Shown here one piece after another: positions 18,061 to 25,590 of a stretch of DNA of 43,853 bases. Every line of letters starts with the position of its first letter. Position 1 is the first letter of the stretch. Source of the DNA: an uncultured Saprospiraceae bacterium (GTDB taxonomy: Bacteria > Bacteroidota > Bacteroidia > Chitinophagales > Saprospiraceae). The stretch is from the NCBI GenBank assembly GCA_937921595.1, contig CAKZTD010000092.1, positions 1-43,853 on the forward strand, given 5' to 3'. The notes under the pieces are model-generated. The model was not told where the DNA came from. It worked only from the letters and a program-made list of their open reading frames with translations, and searched no databases. The position numbers and the translations under genes are program-made.

Positions 18061-19455
18061 CTATCTATAAACCAATTTAAAGGTTTTTTGCTTTTGACCA
18101 TTCGAAGCGACCAACTCGTAGATGCCAGAAGGAGCACCTCCACGAGGAACTTCAATAACATTACTTGAAGTTTTAAAAGAGTTAACTAATTTTCCATTAA
18201 TATCAAAGACATTGATGTCATATGACTCATTCCTAATATTGTCAATCTCGACAATGACCATATCAGCCACAGGGTTTGGATATACATTGATGCCTGTTAA
18301 TAATTCTTCATCATTATTCAAAACAGTAATCCATGGATCGGACCATTTATCATCAGTCAATAAAGTATTATCCGTCAGAGTCAGTAAGAAATCGATAAGA
18401 TTTTTTTTCTCTGGCTCAGAAAAATCATAACCCGTAAAGTCGTCACCGAATATCCATCTAAATGCTGAGTTCTCATTAAACTGAACACCTTCACTATAAA
18501 AATCAATGACCTCGTCAAGATTTTCAAAACGACCATCATGCATATATGGAGCACTCACTTCAATATTACGTAAAGTAGGAGACTTAAAAGTTCCGTCAAA
18601 AAAAACATCATTCATCCATTCTCCCATTCCAAGGTCTGTCATCACGGAGTCTAATCCATTATTTCCTGTAAGGAAAAAATCTAAAGGGTCGGTGGAACCA
18701 AAATGAGGAGTTACATGACAGAACGAACAATTTTCTTCGAATAATGATCTTCCTGCAAGTTCACTTGCATTGAAATTCGAAAAATTATCATTTACTCCCT
18801 GATCAAATTTTGAATCAAAAGAAGACATGGAAACTATAAATTGTGCTAGAGAATTAGCAATTCTTTCTTCGTTGATTTCTTCACTACCGTAAGCCGTTAG
18901 AAACAAGGGACCATATTCTTCAGCAGCTTCGAGTTTTGATATCAAAGTAGACATGTCTTTACCAAGCTCATGAGCAGCTACTATAGGTTGCAAAACAGCA
19001 TTTTCTAAACCGAATGATCGGAAATCCCAAAAGAATGAACCACTTAGTTGCCATCCTAAGTCATTTAAAACCATAGAATTTCGAGTAGTCTCTTGATCGT
19101 TGATACCATTACTTAATGCTACATTATCTGCAAAGGAAAATTCTTGCTTATGACAACTTCCGCAAGACAAGGTATTGTCACCGGATAAGCGATCATCATA
19201 AAAAAGTACTCTACCTAATGTAGCAACATCATCTGTTATGCTCGCTACTAAGGTGGTATCTACGACACCCCATCCCATCATAAATTCAAGAAGGTTAGGA
19301 GGAAAATTGACTTCATAATCGTAAGTCTGCGCTGGAAGATCAAGTACTTTGTCATCAGGAGGGAGGACAAGTGTTTGATTGTTAAATGAATTTATGGCAG
19401 AGGTAAGAACTACTAAAAATAGCAAGGAAGCTAGTGTGTAAACGATTCTTTTCAT
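18061..19455 (-). CDS. Di-haem cytochrome c peroxidase (MauG/CCP family) with T9SS sorting domain
   Basis: 464 residues with an N-terminal signal sequence (about 1-22). Two haem c sites are present: C98-GS-C101-H102 and C243-SF-C246-H247. Family landmarks include LGRVLFYDDRLSGDNTLSCG, a Trp-containing SFFWDFRSFGLENAVLQPI segment and APYMHDGRF, which supplies a distal Met/His region. The last 80 or so residues (INVYPNPVADM ... TFKLVYR) form a type A T9SS sorting domain. The protein should be exported across the outer membrane, unlike the periplasmic homologues of proteobacteria. Expected activity is peroxide reduction or haem-based oxidation of a partner; the electron donor is unknown. Confidence 0.9.
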   Translation of the reverse strand: MKRIVYTLASLLFLVVLTSAINSFNNQTLVLPPDDKVLDLPAQTYDYEVNFPPNLLEFMMGWGVVDTTLVASITDDVATLGRVLFYDDRLSGDNTLSCGSCHKQEFSFADNVALSNGINDQETTRNSMVLNDLGWQLSGSFFWDFRSFGLENAVLQPIVAAHELGKDMSTLISKLEAAEEYGPLFLTAYGSEEINEERIANSLAQFIVSMSSFDSKFDQGVNDNFSNFNASELAGRSLFEENCSFCHVTPHFGSTDPLDFFLTGNNGLDSVMTDLGMGEWMNDVFFDGTFKSPTLRNIEVSAPYMHDGRFENLDEVIDFYSEGVQFNENSAFRWIFGDDFTGYDFSEPEKKNLIDFLLTLTDNTLLTDDKWSDPWITVLNNDEELLTGINVYPNPVADMVIVEIDNIRNESYDINVFDINGKLVNSFKTSSNVIEVPRGGAPSGIYELVASNGQKQKTFKLVYR

Positions 19456-20064
19456 GGGGGAATGTTTTAGTTTTTTAAAGAATACCTTTTAAAGCTAAGA
19501 CAATTTTTTGACATTCTCAATATATTATATGAATAAATAACAATTAGCTGACATATTTTAAAAAGAAGTATTTTAATTACAACTGATTGATTATCAGTGA
19601 AAAAGTGTTAATCGCTTTATTCTTTGGACTATTATATTATAAAAAGTCACTACCTGTAGTCACTCTTTAACAATGCAGGATTGTTTTAAAATGCCTAACA
19701 AAATAAGCACTTGGGAATAAGTGTTTTTAGTAATTCATAGGATTTGTCTTCAATAATCACCACTTTATCACATAAAATTACTAAATTTGAGCAGTTGATC
19801 TTAGGATTGACAACACACACATCAATTCTTGAACGGTAGTTTGAGATTTTCGATTTACACATCTAATCACCTCGTACTTCAATATAGCTTGCTGTATTGA
19901 CCCCCAACCTATAAACCAAGTATTTGCGATATACTTTTATTGGATGAAATTCATCATGATTCTGCATTGTTATAATCTGGATTAAATCATGATACTTTAA
20001 CTAACACAATAGAAAGTGTAGAGCAGCTTAGATTGATAAATACATAAGACTTAAAACTACGAGC
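19456..20064. other. Divergent intergenic region upstream of the curli regulator
   Basis: 609 AT-rich bases with no convincing gene. It holds a near-perfect 20-base palindrome at 19880-19899 and a second inverted repeat at 19918-19936 (AAGTAT...ATACTT), both 130-190 bases before the GTG start of the response regulator. A lone TAAATTTG box lies at 19782-19789 without a clear -33 partner. Confidence 0.6.
19880..19936 (+). promoter_or_regulatory. Candidate operator palindromes before the curli response-regulator gene
   Basis: 19880-19899 is a palindrome with CAATATAGC on the left and GCTGTATTG on the right (nine pairs, one G-T). 19918-19936 reads AAGTAT-TTGCGAT-ATACTT. The second resembles the inverted repeat at 20890-20912 before the curlin gene, which suggests common control, perhaps by the regulator itself. 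Confidence 0.4.
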
Positions 20065-20736
20065 GTGAACCCATTACAACTTCTCATTGTAGACGATCAT
20101 CCTATTTTTAGAAAAGGACTAAAATGCTTATTGGAGCCTTGTGAAGAAATAGGAAAAGTAATCATTGCTGAAAACTTCGAAGCCATTAATGTTATCTGTC
20201 AATTCGAAAAAATTGACTTGGTGATTATGGATATAAATCTTGGAAGCCATTGTGGTGCTGAACTAACACAGCGTTTAAAACGCTTCTTCCCTAAGATAAA
20301 AATCATCGCTTGTTCTACTCACCAAGAAAAAGAGTATATCTTTAAAATGATGGAAGCCGGAGCTTCTGGGTATCTATTGAAAGATATAGATATCGAAGAG
20401 TTGAAAGATGCTATCCAGCAAGTGAGCAAGGGAAAAACTTTTTTGTCATCTTCTATCACAAAAGGCTTGACTAGTTTTGATAATCAAAAACAGAACACCA
20501 AGGCTTTGGAAGATAAACTAACCATACGTGAAATAGAGATTTTGACTTTTATCATCCGAGATGAATTGAGTAATAAAGAAATCGCTAACCGACTTTTTAT
20601 CAGTCCTCGAACGGTGGAAACTCATAAACGTAATCTTATTCAAAAACTTCAGGTTAAAAATACAGTCGGTCTTGCTAAGTTCTATTTTGAAAACAATTTG
20701 TCAATTACAGTAAACTACGGGATTCCCTTAGCTTAA
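20065..20736 (+). CDS. NarL/LuxR-family response regulator, probable curli regulator (CsgD-like position)
   Basis: 223 residues with a GTG start (no in-frame ATG nearby). The receiver domain (about 4-120) has the acidic pair D10-D11, phospho-acceptor D56 (IMDINLG) and K in GYLLKDIDIEEL. A LuxR-type HTH follows at about 152-212 (LTIREIEILTFIIRDELSNKEIA, SPRTVETHKRNLIQKL). Unlike E. coli CsgD, the receiver residues are complete, so phosphorylation is likely; no histidine kinase is in the window. The gene sits 242 bases upstream of the curlin gene on the same strand. Control of the amyloid operon is inferred from position and shared palindromes. Confidence 0.88.
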   Translation: MNPLQLLIVDDHPIFRKGLKCLLEPCEEIGKVIIAENFEAINVICQFEKIDLVIMDINLGSHCGAELTQRLKRFFPKIKIIACSTHQEKEYIFKMMEAGASGYLLKDIDIEELKDAIQQVSKGKTFLSSSITKGLTSFDNQKQNTKALEDKLTIREIEILTFIIRDELSNKEIANRLFISPRTVETHKRNLIQKLQVKNTVGLAKFYFENNLSITVNYGIPLA

Positions 20737-20753
20737 AATGCGTGTTTTACGTA

Positions 20754-20784
20754 TTAGAATTCTTAATGATTAGGAATATATTTG
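20754..20784 (+). promoter_or_regulatory. Candidate promoter of the curli operon
   Basis: TTAG at 20754-20757 and TATATTTG at 20777-20784 are separated by 19 bases, close to the Bacteroidota consensus. A start near 20791 would give a leader of about 188 bases that contains the palindromes at 20890-20928. Confidence 0.45.
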
Positions 20785-20889
20785 TACCGCAATTACAATC
20801 TTAAAATTTCTACTAGTCTACAGCTTCTTTCTCTACTACATCCTAAGGGATTTTAATTAAAATTAAATTCAACACACAACCACCTACTA

Positions 20890-20928
20890 AGTATATCTGC
20901 TATTGATATACTCTATCACTTTGTGATA
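20890..20928 (+). promoter_or_regulatory. Two adjacent inverted repeats upstream of the curlin gene
   Basis: AGTATATC (20890-20897) and GATATACT (20905-20912) form a perfect 8-bp inverted repeat. TATCAC (20914-20919) and GTGATA (20923-20928) form a second one with a 3-base centre. They lie 51-89 bases before the ATG and could be protein-binding sites or mRNA leader hairpins. Confidence 0.5.
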
Positions 20929-20978
20929 TCTAATGAAATTTAATCTTACATTTTTTAATATTTAAAATAGAATTCAAA

Positions 20979-21824
20979 ATGAAAAAAATTATTCTCTTTT
21001 TCGCAGTAGGTGCATTTGCAGTAAATGCTTCTTTTGCTCAGACAAACCAAAGTACAGTTGATCAGAACGGAAGTGATAACATGACTGATGTACTTCAAGT
21101 TGGATCTACTAACGTTGCTAACGTTATTCAAGATGCTGATCTAAACGTAACTACTGTTGATCAGGCTGGTGCTGGAAACTCTGCTCAAGTTGAAATGGCT
21201 GGTGGCGAAAATACAGTAAACGTAACTCAAGTTGGTGGATTGAATCAAGCGGTTTCTTTAATTACTGAAGCAGGTAATGTTGCTGCTATTTCTCAAGACG
21301 GTAATGGTAACAGAGCTCGTCAAGAGTTGAATGCTACTAACAGTACTGCAACTATCTTTACTCAAGGTGACAACAGTAAAACTATCCAGCAAGTATCTGG
21401 ATTAGGTAATACTGCTCAAGCTGCTCAGGTTGGAAATAATAACTTGATCACTCAAGCTCAAAATGGTGAAAATACAACTGCATTCACTACTCAAGAAGGT
21501 AATAACGTAATTGCTGTTATGGAACAATCTGGAACATCTAACAATGTTGGATTACTTCAGGTAATGGGAGATAACAACGCTGCTTTTATCGCTCAAACAG
21601 GTAACAATAACTTCGCTGGTGGCGAAGGTGATCCTCAATTATCTCAAACTGGTTCTGATAATACTTTAATCGTTTCTCAAAATGGAGATATGAATGCAAG
21701 TACAATCATTCAGCAAGGTAATGGTAACGAAGCGGTAAACGCTCAACTTAGCAACGAAAACTCTTCTGTTATCAACCAAATTGGTAATGGTAATACTGCT
21801 AATGTTGCTCAAAGAGATAACTAG
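20979..21824 (+). CDS. csgA: Curlin-repeat amyloid subunit (CsgA-like)
   Basis: 281 residues with a signal peptide (1-21, ending SFAQ). The mature protein is almost entirely curlin repeats: about 22 half-units of 11 residues with the ladder Q-x-G-x-x-N-x-A (for example QVGNNNLI, QTGSDNTL, QNGDMNAS, QIGNGNTA), equal to about 11 full strand-loop-strand units against five in E. coli CsgA. A GGEGDP insertion interrupts one unit near residue 217. The mature part has no Cys, His, Trp or Tyr and only four Phe. It should be secreted unfolded through CsgG and polymerise on the cell surface as the major fibre protein. It heads the operon csgA, csgB-like, csgE, csgF, csgG. Major-subunit status is inferred from size and order. 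Confidence 0.85.
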   Translation: MKKIILFFAVGAFAVNASFAQTNQSTVDQNGSDNMTDVLQVGSTNVANVIQDADLNVTTVDQAGAGNSAQVEMAGGENTVNVTQVGGLNQAVSLITEAGNVAAISQDGNGNRARQELNATNSTATIFTQGDNSKTIQQVSGLGNTAQAAQVGNNNLITQAQNGENTTAFTTQEGNNVIAVMEQSGTSNNVGLLQVMGDNNAAFIAQTGNNNFAGGEGDPQLSQTGSDNTLIVSQNGDMNASTIIQQGNGNEAVNAQLSNENSSVINQIGNGNTANVAQRDN

Positions 21825-21847
21825 TATTTCTTTTAATATTTGTTAGG

Positions 21848-21943
21848 TCATATTGATGTTTATTAAAATATCAACATGATTTAGGACAATCATTTACTAC
21901 CTGTTTTGGTATTTTTATAATATCAAAACGGTAGTAATTTTTA
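21848..21943 (+). terminator. Two hairpins after the curlin gene (attenuator or partial terminator)
   Basis: TCATATTGAT (21848-21857) pairs with ATCAACATGA (21870-21879). A stronger stem follows, TACTACCTGTTTTG... (from about 21895) with ...CAAAACGGTAGTA (to about 21937), then ATTTTT. Such structures would let most transcripts end after csgA and leave a smaller share for the downstream genes, a stoichiometry expected for a fibre subunit. Confidence 0.65.
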
Positions 21944-21973
21944 ACCAAAACAAATGACCTGATTCCTTTTTTT

Positions 21974-22043
21974 AGAAGGAGGAATGTCCGAAGATGAATT
22001 CAGTTTATGTTTTTTTAAATATAAAAGAACTCATTTTCGGACA
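21974..22043 (+). promoter_or_regulatory. Strong Shine-Dalgarno and hairpin in the csgB leader
   Basis: AGAAGGAGG at 21974-21982 is unusually strong for this genome. It is 11 bases before an in-frame ATG at 21994, 27 codons upstream of the start chosen for the csgB-like gene. TGTCCGAAGATGA (21985-21997) and TCATTTTCGGACA (22031-22043) form a 13-bp stem with one G-T pair that covers the 21994 start. A 32-codon frame from 21984 also ends at 22082, overlapping the 22075 ATG. Confidence 0.4.
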
Positions 22044-22074
22044 ATTCAGGTTTTTATTAGTATCTTTTACATTC

Positions 22075-22638
22075 ATGAATAAATTACTGAAAATATCTTT
22101 ATTTGTTTTACTACTTTGTAGTACTCAGTTTTTGTTTGCTCAACAAGACCTATCAGAAAGCGATTTGATATTAACCCCGAATCAGCTTTTAGAAGAAGAT
22201 CTAATCAGTGATCAAAACAATGTCCTAATCCAACAGATAGGAAACAAAAACAATGTTGAAATTATTCAGCAACAAACGGATGCAAGTAACTTAGCTAAAG
22301 TATTACAATCGGGAGATTTTAATTTGATCCAAATATTTCAGGCAGGAGGGAACAACCAAGTGGCTGTTATACAAAATGGAAATAATAATACCTATTCACT
22401 TGACTTAGAAGGTACAGATAGCGATATTGCAGTTGTTCAGAAAGGAAGTGACAATTCCATTATTCAGAAGTTGATCAACACCGATAATATTGATGTTGAA
22501 TTTTTGCAAGAAGGAAATAACAATTCTATTGAACATGTTATTGAGGGTTTGACAACACGAGATTATAAAATCTATCAAATTGGTGATGGAATGAAAGTTA
22601 TCGTTCACCAATCTGCTGTTGGAATACCTAATAACTAA
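22075..22638 (+). CDS. Second curlin-repeat protein (possible CsgB-like nucleator)
   Basis: 187 residues from the ATG at 22075, which gives a normal signal peptide (MNKLLKISLFVLLLC ... FLFAQ). Starting at 21994 would add 27 hydrophobic residues. After an acidic stretch (DLSESDLILTPNQLLEEDL), residues about 45-180 hold roughly 12 degenerate half-repeats such as QIGNKNNV, QNGNNNTY, QKGSDNSI and QEGNNNSI. The ladder is less regular and more charged than in the gene upstream, as in nucleator CsgB versus CsgA. The gene lies 55 bases before csgE. The nucleator role is inferred; a minor fibre subunit is the alternative. Confidence 0.75.
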   Translation: MNKLLKISLFVLLLCSTQFLFAQQDLSESDLILTPNQLLEEDLISDQNNVLIQQIGNKNNVEIIQQQTDASNLAKVLQSGDFNLIQIFQAGGNNQVAVIQNGNNNTYSLDLEGTDSDIAVVQKGSDNSIIQKLINTDNIDVEFLQEGNNNSIEHVIEGLTTRDYKIYQIGDGMKVIVHQSAVGIPNN

Positions 22639-22693
22639 TTTTACCTCCAGCCACAATCACACAAAATTTTATTGACCCATAAACTGTCATCTA

Positions 22694-23500
22694 ATGCTAA
22701 GATGGTACTGTTTGCTATTTGTAATTTTTGGAACCTATGCAATTGGAATTGCTCAAGGCAGTGATCTTAATGCTTGGTTTGATTTGCAAAGAAGCGAATC
22801 GGGGCAAGCAGTGATTAAAGGAATGGTCAAAAATAAATCAAACAAAACATTAGCCTATTCTTACTCTATGCGATTGACGAAAGCCGGCCCCTCCGGAAAA
22901 GCAATCAGCACTCAATCCGGTAGTTTTACCTTGCTACCTAAAGAAGAAAAAATTACCTCAGAAATTTCAATTAATCTTGGAGCAACGGCTACCTTCGAAG
23001 TAGCTTTAAAAATATTTGACGATGAAGGAATTGTCGCAGATGAGAAGATGTTAAGTGATGAAAAATTTATTAGCGATTTTCAAAAATTACTCCCTCAAAA
23101 AACAAGCCCAGATAAGATTGTAGCAAATCCAACTGTTGTTAAAAAAACAAGAAATACAGCTACCGATGCTATTGAAATTGAAGGTTTAATCATTGATGAA
23201 ACCAGGTCGAAAACTGGAAGAGACTATTATGAATTTTTCTATGGAAAATGGATCGCTCCACAAGGTGTTTCTGATTTTACGATTACAATCAAAGAATTAC
23301 CAGCAAGGGGTAGGGGAGCAAGAATTTCAGTCGAAGTCAATGGCAATCTACTGATACAGAGAATGCTACAGCCAAGATTAGATGTGATAGAACTACTGGC
23401 AGAGCAATCTGTAAATGCTGTTAAAAAATATTTAGTGGATAACGAAAAATTAAAATCAGATCTCGAAGCAGGAGATCAAAAAGGTAGTGGAGTTTATTAA
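22694..23500 (+). CDS. csgE: CsgE curli secretion adaptor with N-terminal CsgH/CsgC-like domain
   Basis: 268 residues, about twice the length of E. coli CsgE. A signal peptide (1-20) is followed at about 26-118 by WFDLQRSESGQAVIKGMV, SYSMRLTKAGPSGKAISTQSGSF and FEVALKIFDDEGIVADEKM. This is the strand pattern of CsgH, the anti-amyloid chaperone of alphaproteobacterial curli systems and a structural relative of CsgC. The CsgC CxC motif is absent. Residues 158-250 are a clear CsgE domain (IEGLIIDETRSKTGRDYYE, FTITIKELPARGRGARISV, then LLIQRMLQPRLD). CsgE caps the periplasmic mouth of CsgG and passes subunits to it. The fusion would couple anti-aggregation and delivery in one periplasmic protein. 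Confidence 0.88.
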   Translation: MLRWYCLLFVIFGTYAIGIAQGSDLNAWFDLQRSESGQAVIKGMVKNKSNKTLAYSYSMRLTKAGPSGKAISTQSGSFTLLPKEEKITSEISINLGATATFEVALKIFDDEGIVADEKMLSDEKFISDFQKLLPQKTSPDKIVANPTVVKKTRNTATDAIEIEGLIIDETRSKTGRDYYEFFYGKWIAPQGVSDFTITIKELPARGRGARISVEVNGNLLIQRMLQPRLDVIELLAEQSVNAVKKYLVDNEKLKSDLEAGDQKGSGVY

Positions 23501-23533
23501 AAAATCGAACAACAAAAACAAAAATTACGTCCC

Positions 23534-23944
23534 ATGAAAAAAATAACAACCTTCGCATTTTTACTTTTCTTTAGCTTCAATTTTTGTGCAGCTCAAGACT
23601 TTGTTTACAAACCAAAAAATCCTGCTTTTGGAGGTGATACTTTCAATTACAATTGGTTGCTGAGTAGTGCTCAAACTCAAAACTTAATTGAGGATCCTGA
23701 CCTTTTAGAACGAACCCAAGGAAGTACTTTAGATAATTTTACAGAAAGCCTTAATCGTCAATTATTGAGTCAACTTTCAAGGCAATTGATCACTGCTCAG
23801 TTTGGCGAAAATGGCCTCGAAAATGGCAACTATACTGTCGGTGATTTTCAAATTGATATAAGCTCATCAATTGAAGGATTGGTGATCTCTATTTTGGATA
23901 CTGGTGCAGGTGAACAGACTCAAGTGATTATCCCTTATTTCTAA
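23534..23944 (+). CDS. csgF: CsgF curli assembly factor
   Basis: 136 residues with a signal peptide (1-20, ending CAAQ). The mature N-terminus DFVYKPKNPAFGG matches the CsgF segment (FRNPNFGG in E. coli) that inserts into the CsgG channel. WLLSSAQTQN and TLDNFTESLNRQLLSQL follow, as in the family, and the C-terminus is beta-rich. CsgF sits at the outside of the CsgG pore and couples secretion to nucleation by CsgB. It starts 34 bases after csgE and is clearly part of the operon. Confidence 0.93.
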   Translation: MKKITTFAFLLFFSFNFCAAQDFVYKPKNPAFGGDTFNYNWLLSSAQTQNLIEDPDLLERTQGSTLDNFTESLNRQLLSQLSRQLITAQFGENGLENGNYTVGDFQIDISSSIEGLVISILDTGAGEQTQVIIPYF

Positions 23945-24004
23945 TTTTCGATAGATAAAAAATACTTGAGCAAGACAAAATAACAAAATACTAGCAGCTA
24001 AAAC

Positions 24005-24035
24005 TTTCAACAGACCTATAAAAGTGGTACTTTTG
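24005..24035 (+). promoter_or_regulatory. Candidate internal promoter before csgG
   Basis: TTTC at 24005-24008, 19 bases, then TACTTTTG at 24028-24035 fits the Bacteroidota promoter pattern well. Transcription from about 24042 would leave a leader of about 127 bases and allow csgG and the following lipoprotein gene to be expressed apart from the subunits. Confidence 0.5.
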
Positions 24036-24168
24036 CATTGTATTTATATTTCCCTCCTTTAAATACACACAATACCAGCCTTAAAATCATATTTACATTT
24101 TTTAATCATGTTTTGATACATGTAGACTCGTCTGTATATGACAATCTACTGAATTGAATACTTGTCCT

Positions 24169-25590
24169 ATGAACAAAACAATTCGCTTAATATGCCTTCT
24201 GGCTATTGTGATCAGTATGTTTTCCTGCGGGAAGATCATGCAAACTCCGCGTTCTAGTAAAGCACGTCTTGGAGAAGTCACATCGACAACAGAAGATCTG
24301 AAAAATTTGCCACCTCCAAAGGAAAAGGTAGTGGTTGCAGTCTATAAATTCAGAGACCAAACCGGTCAATATAAACCTACAGAAAATGGATCGAGTTGGT
24401 CTACTGCCGTTACCCAAGGAGCAACGACCATACTAATCAAAGCATTGGAAGAGAGCAATTGGTTTATCCCGATTGAGAGAGAAAACGTGGGAAACCTTTT
24501 GAATGAAAGAAAAATTATCCGTTCAAGTAGAGCACAATACAATGCAGGTGCCGGAGGAGAACAATTGTTGCCTGCTTTGCTTTATGCAGGAGTCATTCTC
24601 GAAGGAGGGATTATTTCTTATGATGCAAATATTATTACTGGAGGAGCTGGTCTTAGATATTTTGGTGCCGGAGGAAGCGGTCAATACCGACAGGATCGGG
24701 TGACAGTTTATCTTCGTGCCGTTTCGACAAGTAATGGGAAAGTTTTAAAAACAGTTTATACTTCAAAAACGATACTATCTCAATCGGTAGATGTGGGCTT
24801 GTTTCGATTTGTAAAGTTCAGTCGATTGTTGGAAGCAGAGACTGGATTTACTTACAATGAACCTTCCGAAATGGCTGTGACAGAAGCGATAGAAAAAGCA
24901 GTACAGAGTCTAATCATCGAAGGAGTATTTGATAATCTTTGGGAATTAGAAGAACCTAGAATGTTGGTTGATCAATCAATCTTGGATTATAAAAAAGAAA
25001 AAGAACTCATTCCTCAGACAGATATTTTTGGTAAAAGATTAGACAACCGTCGAAGTAAAATTGCACTCAATCTCAGCTCTTCATCTTTGCAATATAAAGG
25101 AGATTATCCAGAACCTGTTTTAAGGACAGGCGCTGAAATAGGATTGACTTATTCGCAATCTCCTAGCTTTGGATTTAATCTGAATTTTGGAATGAGCCAG
25201 TTGGCTACTAAGCAGTTCTATACTTCTGATGTTAGTTATCTAGATATAAGTGGAAGTTATTTGTTATTACCTTTTGATATGTTTACGCCTTATTTTTCTG
25301 CAGGTCTTGGATTGATCACAGCAAACGAAGGATCACGTCTTGATTTTTCAAATAAAATATATCCAAAAACTCAAGTTGGTTTTGGCTTAGAGTATTTAAT
25401 TAATAATCGAATTGGTATCAAAGCAGGAGTAGACTATAATTATATTTTTAGTGATGATTTTGATGAAGTAGCTCAAGGAAAATATAATGACTTTTTCTGG
25501 AGAGGAAATGTTGGCTTAAGTTTTTATTTTGGTAAAAAATTGGAGAGTTCTCGAAAATTTAATTTTAATGAGAAAGGAAATGATTTTTAA
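24169..25590 (+). CDS. csgG: CsgG curli secretion channel with C-terminal barrel-like extension
   Basis: 473 residues from the ATG at 24169 (a TTG 15 bases upstream was not used). It is a lipoprotein with lipobox Cys at residue 20 (ISMFSC). Residues about 45-265 match CsgG throughout: FRDQTGQYKP, STAVTQGAT, SNWFIPIERENVGNLLNERK, GGAGLRYFGAGGSGQYRQD, TSKTIL, FRFVKFSRLLEAETGFTYNEP. CsgG forms the nonameric outer-membrane pore for curli subunits. The E. coli protein is 277 residues; here about 190 more follow (about 285-473), with strands such as GAEIGLTYSQSPSFGFNLNFG and WRGNVGLSFYFG that resemble an outer-membrane barrel. The constriction loop differs from E. coli: KPTENGSSWSTAV in place of KPYPASNFSTAV. 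Confidence 0.93.
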   Translation: MNKTIRLICLLAIVISMFSCGKIMQTPRSSKARLGEVTSTTEDLKNLPPPKEKVVVAVYKFRDQTGQYKPTENGSSWSTAVTQGATTILIKALEESNWFIPIERENVGNLLNERKIIRSSRAQYNAGAGGEQLLPALLYAGVILEGGIISYDANIITGGAGLRYFGAGGSGQYRQDRVTVYLRAVSTSNGKVLKTVYTSKTILSQSVDVGLFRFVKFSRLLEAETGFTYNEPSEMAVTEAIEKAVQSLIIEGVFDNLWELEEPRMLVDQSILDYKKEKELIPQTDIFGKRLDNRRSKIALNLSSSSLQYKGDYPEPVLRTGAEIGLTYSQSPSFGFNLNFGMSQLATKQFYTSDVSYLDISGSYLLLPFDMFTPYFSAGLGLITANEGSRLDFSNKIYPKTQVGFGLEYLINNRIGIKAGVDYNYIFSDDFDEVAQGKYNDFFWRGNVGLSFYFGKKLESSRKFNFNEKGNDF

